A stretch of 64,000 nucleotides of DNA from Flavobacterium sp. J27 (GTDB lineage: Bacteria; Bacteroidota; Bacteroidia; Flavobacteriales; Flavobacteriaceae), in the NCBI RefSeq assembly GCF_004303025.1, contig NZ_PJQW01000004.1, positions 69,183-133,182 of the forward strand. The letters are read 5' to 3'. Under the pieces are notes generated by a model. That model did no database searches. It was not told the DNA's origin and saw only the letters and a list, made by a program, of their open reading frames with translations. Below are positions 44,347-54,566 of the stretch, piece after piece. The position numbers were made by a program, and so were the translations under genes. The first letter of the stretch is position 1. Every line of letters starts with the position of its first letter.

Positions 44347-44733
44347 ATGAAAAAAATTAAAGTAAGCCTTTTATTGGCTATTGCTTCGTCATCTTTTGTT
44401 ATGGCCCAGCAGTCGGTTTCTCTTGATGAGAAAAAATTTGAAATGAAAACTATTGTTTCTGAAAAGAATCAAGATAATGGAGAAAAAGCTAAAGAGAAAG
44501 TTGCATCACTTGGTGAAATTAAAATGTATCCAAATCCAGCTAGTGATTTAGTAACGCTTCAAGGAGTAAAAATAGATGATGAAATTCTCATTTTAGATAA
44601 CAAAGGAAATACAAAAGTACAAATAAAAGCGAAAGCAGAAGTAGAAATAATCCCTATTGATTTCTTAGAATCTGGAATTTATATACTGACTATTAATGGC
44701 GAAAAAAGAAGGTTAATAGTTGAAAATAAATAA
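44347..44733 (+). CDS. Small T9SS type A sorting-domain protein
   Basis: The protein has 128 residues from the ATG at 44347 (another ATG lies two codons earlier). A signal peptide ends at SSFVMAQ. Only about 35 residues follow before the Por_Sec_tail type A sorting domain (LGEIKMYPNPASDLVTLQ to GIYILTINGEKRRLIVE). The product would be exported by Sec and passed through the outer membrane by the type IX system. With almost no cargo domain, its function is unclear. Confidence 0.85.
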   Translation: MKKIKVSLLLAIASSSFVMAQQSVSLDEKKFEMKTIVSEKNQDNGEKAKEKVASLGEIKMYPNPASDLVTLQGVKIDDEILILDNKGNTKVQIKAKAEVEIIPIDFLESGIYILTINGEKRRLIVENK

Positions 44734-44742
44734 TACAAGATA

Positions 44743-44771
44743 AAAAAAGCGATACATTGTATCGCTTTTTT
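44743..44771. terminator. Bidirectional terminator between convergent T9SS genes
   Basis: AAAAAAGCGATAC and TATCGCTTTTTT with a short loop; it ends at the stop codon of the minus-strand gene. Confidence 0.85.
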
Positions 44772-47700
44772 TATCTCTTTAAGGTAAAATGACCTTTATA
44801 TACTTTTCCATTTTGACGTTTTACTGTAAACCAATAATCAGATGATGGTAATAGATTACCTAAATAAGTACCATCCCAACCTTGCGAATTTGCTCCTAAT
44901 TCTTTTATGAATTTTCCATAACGATCAAAAATTTGAACTCTTAGATGTGGCTCGTTTTCAGAGAATTTAATTTTCCAATAGTCATTGTAACCATCACCAT
45001 TTGGTGTAAAAAACTTTGGATACATTAATAAGTACATAGTTTCTGTCACCTCACCACATCCATTTTTGTCATTCACATAAACCGTATATTCACCATTTGG
45101 TAAACCAGTGAAAATAGGACTGTCTTGGTAAGTAATACCATCCAAAGAATATTCATAATTACCATCACTATTTGATTGTAATAAAACGCTAATTGTATTT
45201 TGATTATCTGTCCAATCAGATGAAATAATTTGAGAAATAGTTCCAATATTCGAATTAACTACAGTAAAGTTTTTGGTAGTGGAACATACCAGTGTACCAT
45301 GATTTTCTGAAACATTTACTGAATAATTTCCAGGTTGAAAAACAGTAATAGAAGGAGTCATTTCACCTGTTGACCATTGGTAATTATCATATCCATTTCC
45401 AGCAAAAATAGTAATGTAACTGCCTTCACAAATAGGCATAATATCATTGATAGCTAGGAAAGGCTTACTATATAAGGTAAGTTCCAGTTCAACCACCTGA
45501 TGGCAAGTATTGGGAGAATCAATTCTAACATAAATGACATGATTCCCAACAGTTAAATTATAATTCGTTGGATTCGTGATTTCATCAGAAGTAATTTCAT
45601 TTTCTGCTCCACTCAACGAATTGTAATAACTAAATGTATTTCCAGTTGAGGTAATTAAATTTGAATTGTAAGTTGTAAGATTTAAAATTTCAAATCCATT
45701 ATTTAAATCATCACACAAAGATTGCGAATAATCAGTAGCATTTAAGGTGTTGATTAAACTAATTGTTACTGCAAGCCTTAAAGTACTTTCACAACCGTTC
45801 ACAGTTTGAGTAGCATAATAGGTAGTTCCATCTGTTAACAGTGTGTTATTAGGTAAAATTACATTTCCATTTAAGCTATCATACCAAGTGATAGCAGTTC
45901 CAGCAAGAACAATTTCATTTAAAGTGGCATTCGCTGTACTGCAGAAACTTTGATTGTTATTTCCAGTTGGCGCTACTGTATTTTGAATGGTAACAGTTAT
46001 AGGAATGGTCTCACTTTCACAACCGTTTACAGTTTGGGTAGCATAATACGTTACACCATCTTGTAAAACAGTTGAAGCGGGTAAAACGGTACCATTTGAT
46101 GCTGCATTGTACCAAGTGATGTTTTGTCCCGTAATTAGAATACTAGCAATTGTGGCGTTGTCTTGTGAACAGAATTGTTGTGCTAAATCGGCTACGGGTA
46201 ATGATACAGATGTAATAACTATGTTTTGAGTTTGCAAACTAGTATTTCCATTGCCATCATCATAAAGCCATGTAATAGTATAATTTCCTGGATTGGAGTA
46301 ACTAAGTGGATCAGTAGTAGTAGCAGTAATTGTTCCTGCACAATTATCAGTGGCAGTAGGAATAGTTATGATAGTATTACAATCTCCTGTTACAGTAGGT
46401 AAATTTTGAAGAGTAGGAATTGGAGCTTCACTATCACCAACTCTAACATCAATAGTTATTGTATCATCACATCCTGTCGTTGAGCCAGTAATAGCACAAG
46501 AATATTGACCGCTGTTTGCAATAGTTGCATTTGGGATAATTGGGTTTTGTTCAGTTGAGGTAAAGCCATTTGGACCTGTCCATGAATAATTTGTTCCTCC
46601 GGAAGCTGTCAGCTCTAAGTTTTCACCAATACAAATGGGTGAGTTAGAATTTGCAACCGTATTTGATTGACAATCTAGGAATTTAGCTATGAAATTGGGT
46701 TGGCTAAAATTTGAAAATTGTTGATGAGATCCATTAGTTATTATCCCATTAGCACTATTTGAAGTACCATGAATGTATATACCTCCATTTTGATCCAGAC
46801 ATAATGATGAATTGTAATCAACACCATTTCCTCCAAAATAGGTTCCCCAGATTCTGTTACCTGACGAATTAAATTTTACAATAAAAATATCTGCAAAACC
46901 ATTATTTGAAACATTGTAGGCATTTGCTGTAGAAATATTGTTAGTACTCCATGTGGATCCAGATAAAAAAACATTATTACTTAAATCGACATCAATTTTA
47001 TAGCTTCCCCAATGTTCCAATTCTTCTCCTCCATAATAGGTACTCCATATTACAAAGCCATTTGGATTAAATTTTGCTAAATATGAATCTGCATCATCAT
47101 TAATTCCACCTTTTGTATATTGGTGACAGTTCGTTGTTGAAATCAATTCATCACTTCTTGTATATCCTGAAATGTAAACGTTATCTTCTAAATCAACTTT
47201 TAAACCATGATTATATTCTGCTCTATATCCTCCAAAATAAGTTCCCCAAATTCTTTGACCATTTGGAGTGAATTTTACTAAAAAAGAATCATAAAATCCA
47301 ACCCCAGTCTGCATATTATAACTAGCTATTGGCTGATGTGTTCCAGGAGTAGAGATGTAATTTTCATTTGGGTCAGGAGAAATACTGATATCACCAGAAA
47401 AATAGATATTACCAGTACTATCTGTTCCTACTGCTCGTATTTCACAAAGACCATAATAGGATGCCCATAACCTATTACCATTACTATTAAATTTTGCTAT
47501 AAAACCTTCTCCCGTAGTGTTAAAGTTTACAGGCTGTGTTCTTGTTTCTTTAAAAATTCCTGATGTTGCAATTCCAATTAGACTATAAGTGCTCCCCGTT
47601 AAAATTATATTGTTATTATTGTCGATAGAAATGCTTAAAAAGTCGTCTTTTGCTTCTCCACCAAAATAAGTACCCCATATTCTTGTTCCATCTAAATTGA

Positions 47701-48880
47701 ATTTTGCGATAAAACAATCGTTTCTTTGATGTGATGATCCATTACCTGGATTGTAAGTATTGCTGTGAGTGCCATTTGTTGCAATATTACTTGGACTTTG
47801 AGTTGAACCTGCAATAACGAAGTAGTTGTCTTTTGCATCGATCAAATAAACACCATCCCTTTCGCTCCCACCATAATATGTTCCCCATAATCTGAGACCA
47901 TTGCTGTCAAACTTGGCGATAAATCCATCAAAAAGACCATCTAATGTAGTTTGGTAAGCTCCGTTTGTTGCAATATTGGTATTGTTTCTTGTTGAACCAC
48001 AGTAATATACATTATTATAATTGTCAGATGTTAAAGAGTAACCATTATTATCAAATTGTCCAATCCCATAATAAGTTCCCCAAAGCCTAATGGGAACAGG
48101 GTCAATAACAATCATTTTATTAGAATGATTTACGTCACCATCAAAACCAAAAACATTCTTCTTAATTTTTTTATAATGTAATGCGATCTCTTTTTTAGCG
48201 TTTTTATCTTCAATCCAACTCAAAGGCAGTGTTTCTTCCATTTGTCCAAAACGAAGATACATTCTAATTTTTGTGTCAAATAATTCGGTTTTTCCGCCCT
48301 TAAATTGTAATTGAATATCGGAAACTTTTCCTCCAGGTTTTACAATGAAATTATACTCTACTACTTTTGTACTATCTTTTGGAATAAAAAAAACAACATC
48401 AATATTAGTGTAAATGTTTTGATAGGTAATTTTTTGGTATTTATGTACTTGGGTTATCCCATTTGGAGCATGAGCCACATTGTAGTAATTGTCATAATCA
48501 GCAGATTTATCTTCAGAAACGAGAGCAACGTTTTTATTCGAATTCAAAAAGTCAATATCAATTCTGTGAAAATTATACTTTAAAGAGTAATCAGGATTTT
48601 TTATTCCCCTATCAAAACTAGAGTTAGAACCATTAAATTCTTTATCTTTTTTTGTTAATGATATGCGTTCTGTTTCATAAACATCATATGAAAAGCCATT
48701 TTCTCTTAATTGAACATTTAATCCATTGGTATTTAATAGATATTTTACTTGAGAATTTTCTTTTCCTTTTTGATCGACAATTTGCCCTTTGTTTTCAATA
48801 AAACCTATTGCTGAAGTTTGTTTTTGTGAAAAAGAGTGTAACGAATAAACTAAAAAAATGAATAGGTAAAATTGCTTCAT
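44771..48880 (-). CDS. Large T9SS type B (CHU_C) surface protein with SBBP repeats
   Basis: This 1369-residue protein has a signal peptide ending at HSFSQ. An N-terminal DUF7948-like domain starts GFIENKGQIVDQKGKENSQV. About eight repeats of the SBBP beta-propeller type (FNSNGNRLWASYYG, FNPNGFVIWSTYYG and similar) cover residues 270-710. Immunoglobulin-like/HYR domains follow, and the C-terminal CHU_C domain (FTPNGDGYNDYWKIKF to VYKGHFTLKR) directs type IX export. Such proteins are surface adhesins or gliding-related factors. A specific partner is not evident. Confidence 0.9.
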   Translation of the reverse strand: MKQFYLFIFLVYSLHSFSQKQTSAIGFIENKGQIVDQKGKENSQVKYLLNTNGLNVQLRENGFSYDVYETERISLTKKDKEFNGSNSSFDRGIKNPDYSLKYNFHRIDIDFLNSNKNVALVSEDKSADYDNYYNVAHAPNGITQVHKYQKITYQNIYTNIDVVFFIPKDSTKVVEYNFIVKPGGKVSDIQLQFKGGKTELFDTKIRMYLRFGQMEETLPLSWIEDKNAKKEIALHYKKIKKNVFGFDGDVNHSNKMIVIDPVPIRLWGTYYGIGQFDNNGYSLTSDNYNNVYYCGSTRNNTNIATNGAYQTTLDGLFDGFIAKFDSNGLRLWGTYYGGSERDGVYLIDAKDNYFVIAGSTQSPSNIATNGTHSNTYNPGNGSSHQRNDCFIAKFNLDGTRIWGTYFGGEAKDDFLSISIDNNNNIILTGSTYSLIGIATSGIFKETRTQPVNFNTTGEGFIAKFNSNGNRLWASYYGLCEIRAVGTDSTGNIYFSGDISISPDPNENYISTPGTHQPIASYNMQTGVGFYDSFLVKFTPNGQRIWGTYFGGYRAEYNHGLKVDLEDNVYISGYTRSDELISTTNCHQYTKGGINDDADSYLAKFNPNGFVIWSTYYGGEELEHWGSYKIDVDLSNNVFLSGSTWSTNNISTANAYNVSNNGFADIFIVKFNSSGNRIWGTYFGGNGVDYNSSLCLDQNGGIYIHGTSNSANGIITNGSHQQFSNFSQPNFIAKFLDCQSNTVANSNSPICIGENLELTASGGTNYSWTGPNGFTSTEQNPIIPNATIANSGQYSCAITGSTTGCDDTITIDVRVGDSEAPIPTLQNLPTVTGDCNTIITIPTATDNCAGTITATTTDPLSYSNPGNYTITWLYDDGNGNTSLQTQNIVITSVSLPVADLAQQFCSQDNATIASILITGQNITWYNAASNGTVLPASTVLQDGVTYYATQTVNGCESETIPITVTIQNTVAPTGNNNQSFCSTANATLNEIVLAGTAITWYDSLNGNVILPNNTLLTDGTTYYATQTVNGCESTLRLAVTISLINTLNATDYSQSLCDDLNNGFEILNLTTYNSNLITSTGNTFSYYNSLSGAENEITSDEITNPTNYNLTVGNHVIYVRIDSPNTCHQVVELELTLYSKPFLAINDIMPICEGSYITIFAGNGYDNYQWSTGEMTPSITVFQPGNYSVNVSENHGTLVCSTTKNFTVVNSNIGTISQIISSDWTDNQNTISVLLQSNSDGNYEYSLDGITYQDSPIFTGLPNGEYTVYVNDKNGCGEVTETMYLLMYPKFFTPNGDGYNDYWKIKFSENEPHLRVQIFDRYGKFIKELGANSQGWDGTYLGNLLPSSDYWFTVKRQNGKVYKGHFTLKR

Positions 48881-49052
48881 AATTTGGATCCAAAATGATT
48901 GGCAAAAATACAGTATAAATTCTTAGAAATCATTTTAGATTACAATTTAATTATAAAATTTATGAAGTTGTGTTAAAAGCAAATAACATAAAAATGAACC
49001 TAATGCATTATAATCTGAAAGAGATAGAGTAATTTTGTACCGATATTATTCT

Positions 49053-51287
49053 ATGAAATCAGATTTATTACTTATTACGCCACCTTTTACTCAACTGAAT
49101 ACACCGTATCCGGCAACAGCTTATTTAAAAGGTTTTTTGAATACCAAAAGTATTTCTTCTTTCCAAATGGATTTAGGAATAGAAGTGATTTTAGAATTAT
49201 TTTCTAAATCTGGATTGACCAATATTTTTCAATACGCTTCCAAGCAATCTAAAAAAAACTGGTCAGAGAATGCCCAACGTATTTTTACACTCCAACATGA
49301 ATATTGTAAAACTATTAAGGCTGCAATTGCTTTTTTACAAGGAAAAAATGCTTCTTTAGCAAGGCAAATTTGCAGTGGTAATTTCTTACCAGAAGCTTCT
49401 CGTTTTAATGCTTTTAACGAAGATGAAGAGGGTTTTACTTGGGCTTTTGGAGCTATGGGAATGCAAGATAAAGCCAAACATTTGGCTACGCTTTATTTAG
49501 AAGATATCTCAGATTTTATAGTGGAATGTGTTGATGCTAATTTCGGTTTTAGTCGCTATGCAGAACGATTAGGTAGAAGTGCCAATTCTTTTGATGAATT
49601 ATACAACGAATTACAAAATGAACTTACTTACATTGATACTATAACTTTAAAACTTTTAAACGAAAGAGTAGTAACAGTAGAGCCAAAACTAGTCTTATTT
49701 TCTGTTCCTTTTCCAGGTAATTTGTATAGTGCTTTTCGATGCGCACAATGGATTAAAGAAAATAATCCTGCTATTAAAATTGCAATGGGTGGAGGTTTCC
49801 CAAACACAGAACTAAGAGATTTAAAAGACAAACGCGTTTTTGAGTTTTTTGATTTTATTACATTAGATGATGGCGAATTACCAGTAGAACTGTTATGTAA
49901 TTTTATCAACTCTAACGAAAACGAGTACGAATTCAAACGCACCTTCCTTTTGGAAAATGAGGAAGTAGTTTACAAGAATAATACCTTTCGAAAAGAATAT
50001 AAACAAAACGAAATAGGAACTCCTGATTATTCAGATTTAGTTTTAGATCAATATATTTCAGTTATTGAAATTGCTAATCCAATGCATAGCTTATGGAGCG
50101 ATGGTCGATGGAATAAATTAACCATGGCTCATGGCTGTTATTGGGGAAAATGTACCTTCTGCGATATCTCGTTAGATTATATTAAAGTATATGAACCTAT
50201 AGCCGCTAAGCTTTTGGTAGACCGAATGGAAACGCTTATTGAACAAACTGGCGAAACCGGTTTTCATTTTGTGGATGAAGCCGCACCTCCTGCATTAATG
50301 CGGGAAGTGGCACTTGAAATCTTAAGAAGGAATTTAGTAGTAACATGGTGGACTAATATTCGTTTTGAAAAAAGTTTTACCGCCGATTTATGTTATTTAT
50401 TAAAATCTTCAGGTTGTATAGCGGTTTCTGGAGGATTAGAAGTGGCTTCAGACCGACTTTTGGAGTTAATTAAAAAAGGAGTTACTGTGGAACAAGTAGC
50501 TCAAGTAACCAGAAATTTTACCATAAACGGAATTATGGTGCACGCCTATTTAATGTATGGATATCCTACCCAAACGATACAAGAAACCATTGATAGTTTG
50601 GAAATGGTGCGTCAACTTTTCGAATTAGGAACGATTCAATCTGGTTTTTGGCATCAATTTGCCATGACGGCTCATAGTCCTGTTGGGCTCGACCCAGATG
50701 CCTTTGGAGTTATTCCACAACAAAATGGCACGAGCTTTAGCGAATTGGCGAAGCAAATTACATTCGCAAACAACGACATTGCTTTTAAAGATAAAACAGG
50801 TATTAATCACGACAAATTTAGTTTTGGCTTAAAAAAAGCTTTGTTCAATTACATGCACGGTGTTTGCTTTGATTATGAACTGCAAGATTGGTTTGATTTT
50901 AAAATTCCAAAAACAAAAATTCACCCCGATTTTATTGCAACTTGTTTAGAAAAAGAAACGGTATTTACCATAAAAACAAATGCAAAAGTAGTTTGGCTTG
51001 GAGGTAAACCAATGCAAGAAAAATTAATTAAAACTAAAAAAGGAAAATCTTGGGAAATGCTCCAACTGACTTTTCACGATAAAATTAATACCTTTTCTAT
51101 TGTTTTGGAACCAGAAAAAGGAACATGGTTATGTCGTTTTTTAGAAAGCGGAACACTTCAGAATAAACAAATAAGAACATTAGGTCAAATGAAACAGGAT
51201 TTTGAAACTTACTTTGATGATTTTGAGTTATTTTGGTATTCAAAATCAATGCAGTTGGTAAAGGATAACGGTTTGTTAGTTTTATAA
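49053..51287 (+). CDS. B12-binding-type radical SAM protein
   Basis: The protein has 744 residues from the ATG at 49053; the start 6 codons earlier overlaps the TAATTTTG promoter-like motif at 49030-49037. The N-terminal part resembles a cobalamin-binding Rossmann domain (LLLITPPFTQLNTPYPATAY; KIAMGGGFPNTE). The radical SAM core contains the cluster cysteines in GCYWGKCTFCDIS (C362, C367, C370). The spacing here is CX4CX2C, not the usual CX3CX2C. The substrate is unknown. Confidence 0.83.
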   Translation: MKSDLLLITPPFTQLNTPYPATAYLKGFLNTKSISSFQMDLGIEVILELFSKSGLTNIFQYASKQSKKNWSENAQRIFTLQHEYCKTIKAAIAFLQGKNASLARQICSGNFLPEASRFNAFNEDEEGFTWAFGAMGMQDKAKHLATLYLEDISDFIVECVDANFGFSRYAERLGRSANSFDELYNELQNELTYIDTITLKLLNERVVTVEPKLVLFSVPFPGNLYSAFRCAQWIKENNPAIKIAMGGGFPNTELRDLKDKRVFEFFDFITLDDGELPVELLCNFINSNENEYEFKRTFLLENEEVVYKNNTFRKEYKQNEIGTPDYSDLVLDQYISVIEIANPMHSLWSDGRWNKLTMAHGCYWGKCTFCDISLDYIKVYEPIAAKLLVDRMETLIEQTGETGFHFVDEAAPPALMREVALEILRRNLVVTWWTNIRFEKSFTADLCYLLKSSGCIAVSGGLEVASDRLLELIKKGVTVEQVAQVTRNFTINGIMVHAYLMYGYPTQTIQETIDSLEMVRQLFELGTIQSGFWHQFAMTAHSPVGLDPDAFGVIPQQNGTSFSELAKQITFANNDIAFKDKTGINHDKFSFGLKKALFNYMHGVCFDYELQDWFDFKIPKTKIHPDFIATCLEKETVFTIKTNAKVVWLGGKPMQEKLIKTKKGKSWEMLQLTFHDKINTFSIVLEPEKGTWLCRFLESGTLQNKQIRTLGQMKQDFETYFDDFELFWYSKSMQLVKDNGLLVL

Positions 51288-51375
51288 GTAACTTACTGGA
51301 AATTAGTGATAATTTATCTATTTATTTTTGTAATATTTAATTTTTTAACTAAGTTTATTGAATTAAATAAAACAT

Positions 51376-53490
51376 ATGTCGTTTGCCACTGCTAGAAAGA
51401 ACCTCAGAGTAACCACCTATTCCAAAGTAGTTTTTTTATTACTTGTTGTTTCTATTGGATTTGTACTCTTATTTGCGGCATTATTTTATTTTAATCAAAA
51501 GCAAGAAAAAGAATTTTACAAAACATCTTGTGTCGGTTTAGAAAGAGAAATTAATGGACTAATCGATCTAAATTCGGAATCCTATACTTCTTTAATTAAT
51601 GAAATTACCTATTGGGATGATTTAGTTAATTTTGTACAGAACAAAAACATAGAATGGTTTGATAATTCGGTAGTTTACTTAATCGATTCTTATAAAGTAG
51701 ATTATATCGATATTTATACCATGGAAGAAGAATTTATTTGTAAAGCTTCTACAACTAAGATAAATACGAAAAGTTTTATTCCTGCTGAGGTTTTTCCAAA
51801 ATTAAAAAACGATAAACTAATTAAATTTTATACTAAAATTCCTGAAGGAATAGTAGCTGTTTATGGGGCTACCATTCACTCATCTATTGATCCTTTTAAA
51901 AATAAGACAAGTCCGCAAGGATACTTTTTTATAGCTAAATTATTAGATAAGAGATATTTTTTGAATATTCAAAATGTTAGTAGTGCTACAGCAGAATTTT
52001 ATAATTCTGAGAAAAAAATAGCGGATAAGAGCATCTATTTTGTCAAAGATTTAAAAAATATTAAAGGAGAAAAAATAGCTGCGGTTCTTTTTCAAAGAGA
52101 GGCCAAAGTAGACTTCTCTAACACGCGTAAAATTTTATACATTATACTCATTGCATTTTGTATATCGATTCTAATTTTCTTGTATTATGCTAAACGTTGG
52201 GCACAAAGACCCATTCGTTTAATTAAAGAAGTACTAGAAAAAGGAAATATGACCGCTATAGATTCTTTAAAGCGAATACGTGGAGAGTTTCGATATATTG
52301 GTAAATTATTTGAACAAAATTTTAATCAAAAAATACAGTTAGAAAGAACCAAGAAAAAGGCCGAAGAGAGTGATAAATTGAAATCTGCTTTTTTAATGAA
52401 TCTATCACATGAAATTAGAACTCCTATGAATGCAATTATGGGATTTTCTGATTTATTATTAAAGAAAGATTTGAAGGAAACTGAAAAAGAAGAATATTTA
52501 AAAATCATTCAAAAAAGTGGTAAAAATTTAATCGATATTATAGATGATTTAGTTGAAATGTCTAAAATTGATTCCGATTTAATTGAACCAAAATACAGTA
52601 GTATCGATTTAAAAAATATGATTCAGGCTACCTTTGAGGCTATCAAAGTAACATTGCCTACTCATAAAAATATTGACTTTAAATTAATTGCTCCTAAAAA
52701 AGATATCAAAAGAAATGTAATAACTGATGTGGTTAAACTCAATCAAATTATTACCAATTTGCTTACCAATGCGATTAAGTTTACAGAAGAAGGTTTTATC
52801 GTTCTAGATTATACTTTTGATTTGTCTAATAGTCGTATTCTTTTTTCTGTAAAAGATTCAGGAAAAGGAATCCCAGATGAGTTACAAGAACAAATTTTTT
52901 CTAGATTCAATAAAGTGGATTTTGTTTCAGATCAAGACAACAAAGGTTTAGGACTAGGCTTAGCTATTTCAAAAGCATATATTGAAATGCTCGATGGAAC
53001 TATAAATTTAAAATCAGAAGTAGGTTTAGGTTCTACTTTTTCTTTTACAATTCCTTTAGTTTTTGATACTGCAACAACGGTTGAAACCGAAATTATTTTG
53101 GATAAAATTGAACTAGGTGATGGCGAACTTATTCTGGTAGCGGAAGATGATAATATCAATTATTTACTAATTGAAAAATTATTAAAACTACTCAATTTTA
53201 AAGTTGTTCGAGCTAAAAATGGAGAAGAAGCTATTCAAATTGCAAAAGAGAATAAAGACATCAAACTTATTCTAATGGATATTAAAATGCCTATAATTGA
53301 TGGTTACGAAGCCTACGAAAAGATTAGAATATTTGCCAATAAAATCCCAATAGTTGCTCAAACTTCATATTCTTTTCCAGAAGAAATTGAAAAAATTAAC
53401 AATACGGGTTTTGATGACTTTATTTCTAAACCTATCGATAGAGACAAATTATACTTGTTAATTAGAAAATATATAAAGAAAAGAAAGTAA
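51376..53490 (+). CDS. CHASE4 hybrid sensor histidine kinase
   Basis: This 704-residue protein has membrane helices near residues 15-38 and 251-270. They enclose an extracytoplasmic CHASE4 sensor (including NEITYWDDLVNFV). The cytoplasmic part has HisKA with H345 in LSHEIRTPMNAIMGF, an HATPase domain (LNQIITNLLTNAIKFTEEGF; KDSGKGIPDELQEQIFSRFN; GLGLGLAISK) and a C-terminal receiver with D635 in LILMDIKMP. No HTH output exists, so it must pass phosphate to another protein; no response regulator partner is next to it. A TATTTTTG -7 motif is at 51323-51330. Confidence 0.92.
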   Translation: MSFATARKNLRVTTYSKVVFLLLVVSIGFVLLFAALFYFNQKQEKEFYKTSCVGLEREINGLIDLNSESYTSLINEITYWDDLVNFVQNKNIEWFDNSVVYLIDSYKVDYIDIYTMEEEFICKASTTKINTKSFIPAEVFPKLKNDKLIKFYTKIPEGIVAVYGATIHSSIDPFKNKTSPQGYFFIAKLLDKRYFLNIQNVSSATAEFYNSEKKIADKSIYFVKDLKNIKGEKIAAVLFQREAKVDFSNTRKILYIILIAFCISILIFLYYAKRWAQRPIRLIKEVLEKGNMTAIDSLKRIRGEFRYIGKLFEQNFNQKIQLERTKKKAEESDKLKSAFLMNLSHEIRTPMNAIMGFSDLLLKKDLKETEKEEYLKIIQKSGKNLIDIIDDLVEMSKIDSDLIEPKYSSIDLKNMIQATFEAIKVTLPTHKNIDFKLIAPKKDIKRNVITDVVKLNQIITNLLTNAIKFTEEGFIVLDYTFDLSNSRILFSVKDSGKGIPDELQEQIFSRFNKVDFVSDQDNKGLGLGLAISKAYIEMLDGTINLKSEVGLGSTFSFTIPLVFDTATTVETEIILDKIELGDGELILVAEDDNINYLLIEKLLKLLNFKVVRAKNGEEAIQIAKENKDIKLILMDIKMPIIDGYEAYEKIRIFANKIPIVAQTSYSFPEEIEKINNTGFDDFISKPIDRDKLYLLIRKYIKKRK

Positions 53491-53552
53491 AAGAATAGAA
53501 AATTAATGTTTCTTTTTACAATTTGATTTATAAATTTGTAAAAAACCTTTCA

Positions 53553-54509
53553 ATGAAATACAATAGATGTGGAAAAAGTGGCTTATTACTGCCACAAATT
53601 TCTCTTGGCTTATGGCATAATTTCGGTTCAGTTGATTCTTTTGAAAATGCTCAAAAAATAGCCGTAACCGCTTTCGATAAAGGAATTACTCATTTTGATT
53701 TAGCAAATAATTATGGACCAGTTCCTGGTTCAGCAGAAGAAAACTTTGGTAAAATTATTCAAAACAATTTTCAAGGATTTTTAAGAGATGAATTAGTAAT
53801 TACAACCAAAGCAGGTTTTAAAATGTGGGAAGGACCTTACGGAGAATGGGGTTCCAGAAAATATTTAATTTCAAGTCTTAATCAAAGCTTGAAACGGATG
53901 AACGTAGAGTACGTTGATATATTTTATTCGCATCGTCCAGACCCAAACACTCCTATTGAGGAAACGATGTCTGCTTTAGATTATGCCGTTCGTTCTGGTA
54001 AGGCAATGTATGCTGGAATTAGTAATTACAGTGCAGCAGAAACAGAAAAAGCAATAGCTGTATTAAAAGAATTAGGAACACCTTGTATAGTACATCAGGC
54101 AAAATACTCTCTATTAGATCGTTGGGTAGAAAATGGTTTGTTAAATGTTTTAGATACTAACGGATTAGGATGTGTAGCTTTTTCTCCTTTGGCACAAGGT
54201 TTGTTAACTACAAAGTATTTAAAAGGTATTCCAGAAAATTCAAGAGCGGCCAATCCAAACGGTTACTTGCAATCTTCTGAAATTACTGAAGATAAAATTC
54301 AAAAAATTAATGCTCTCAATAATTTAGCTTTAGAAAGAGGGCAAACTTTAGCACAAATGGCTATTGCGTGGCTACTTAAAAAAGAGATTATAACTACGGT
54401 GTTAGTAGGTGCAAGTTCTGTAAATCAATTGTTGGATAGTTTAGGAAGTTTAGATAAATTAGCATTTTCAAACGAAGAATTAACTCAGATAGAAAATATT
54501 TTAAAATAA
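53553..54509 (+). CDS. Aldo/keto reductase
   Basis: The protein has 318 residues from the ATG at 53553, since the TAAATTTG motif at 53531-53538 fits the promoter of this start. It has the aldo/keto reductase barrel: THFDLANNYGPVPGSAEENF (Asp and Tyr), the lysine in ELVITTKAGFKMW, the histidine in DIFYSHRPDPNTP, and the NADPH-binding end TTVLVGASSVNQL. It resembles YghZ-type L-glyceraldehyde 3-phosphate reductases, which detoxify aldehydes; the physiological substrate is unproven. Confidence 0.9.
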   Translation: MKYNRCGKSGLLLPQISLGLWHNFGSVDSFENAQKIAVTAFDKGITHFDLANNYGPVPGSAEENFGKIIQNNFQGFLRDELVITTKAGFKMWEGPYGEWGSRKYLISSLNQSLKRMNVEYVDIFYSHRPDPNTPIEETMSALDYAVRSGKAMYAGISNYSAAETEKAIAVLKELGTPCIVHQAKYSLLDRWVENGLLNVLDTNGLGCVAFSPLAQGLLTTKYLKGIPENSRAANPNGYLQSSEITEDKIQKINALNNLALERGQTLAQMAIAWLLKKEIITTVLVGASSVNQLLDSLGSLDKLAFSNEELTQIENILK

Positions 54510-54566
54510 ATTACGTTTATATTCGTTTTACAATTATTCGAATTTTAGTGTAGAAGGCTGTAAATA

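Noticed and set aside
51376..53490. PUL-type hybrid two-component sensor (HTCS)
   Set aside because: It has CHASE4, kinase and receiver domains but no AraC-type HTH, no propeller repeats and no adjacent SusC/D genes.
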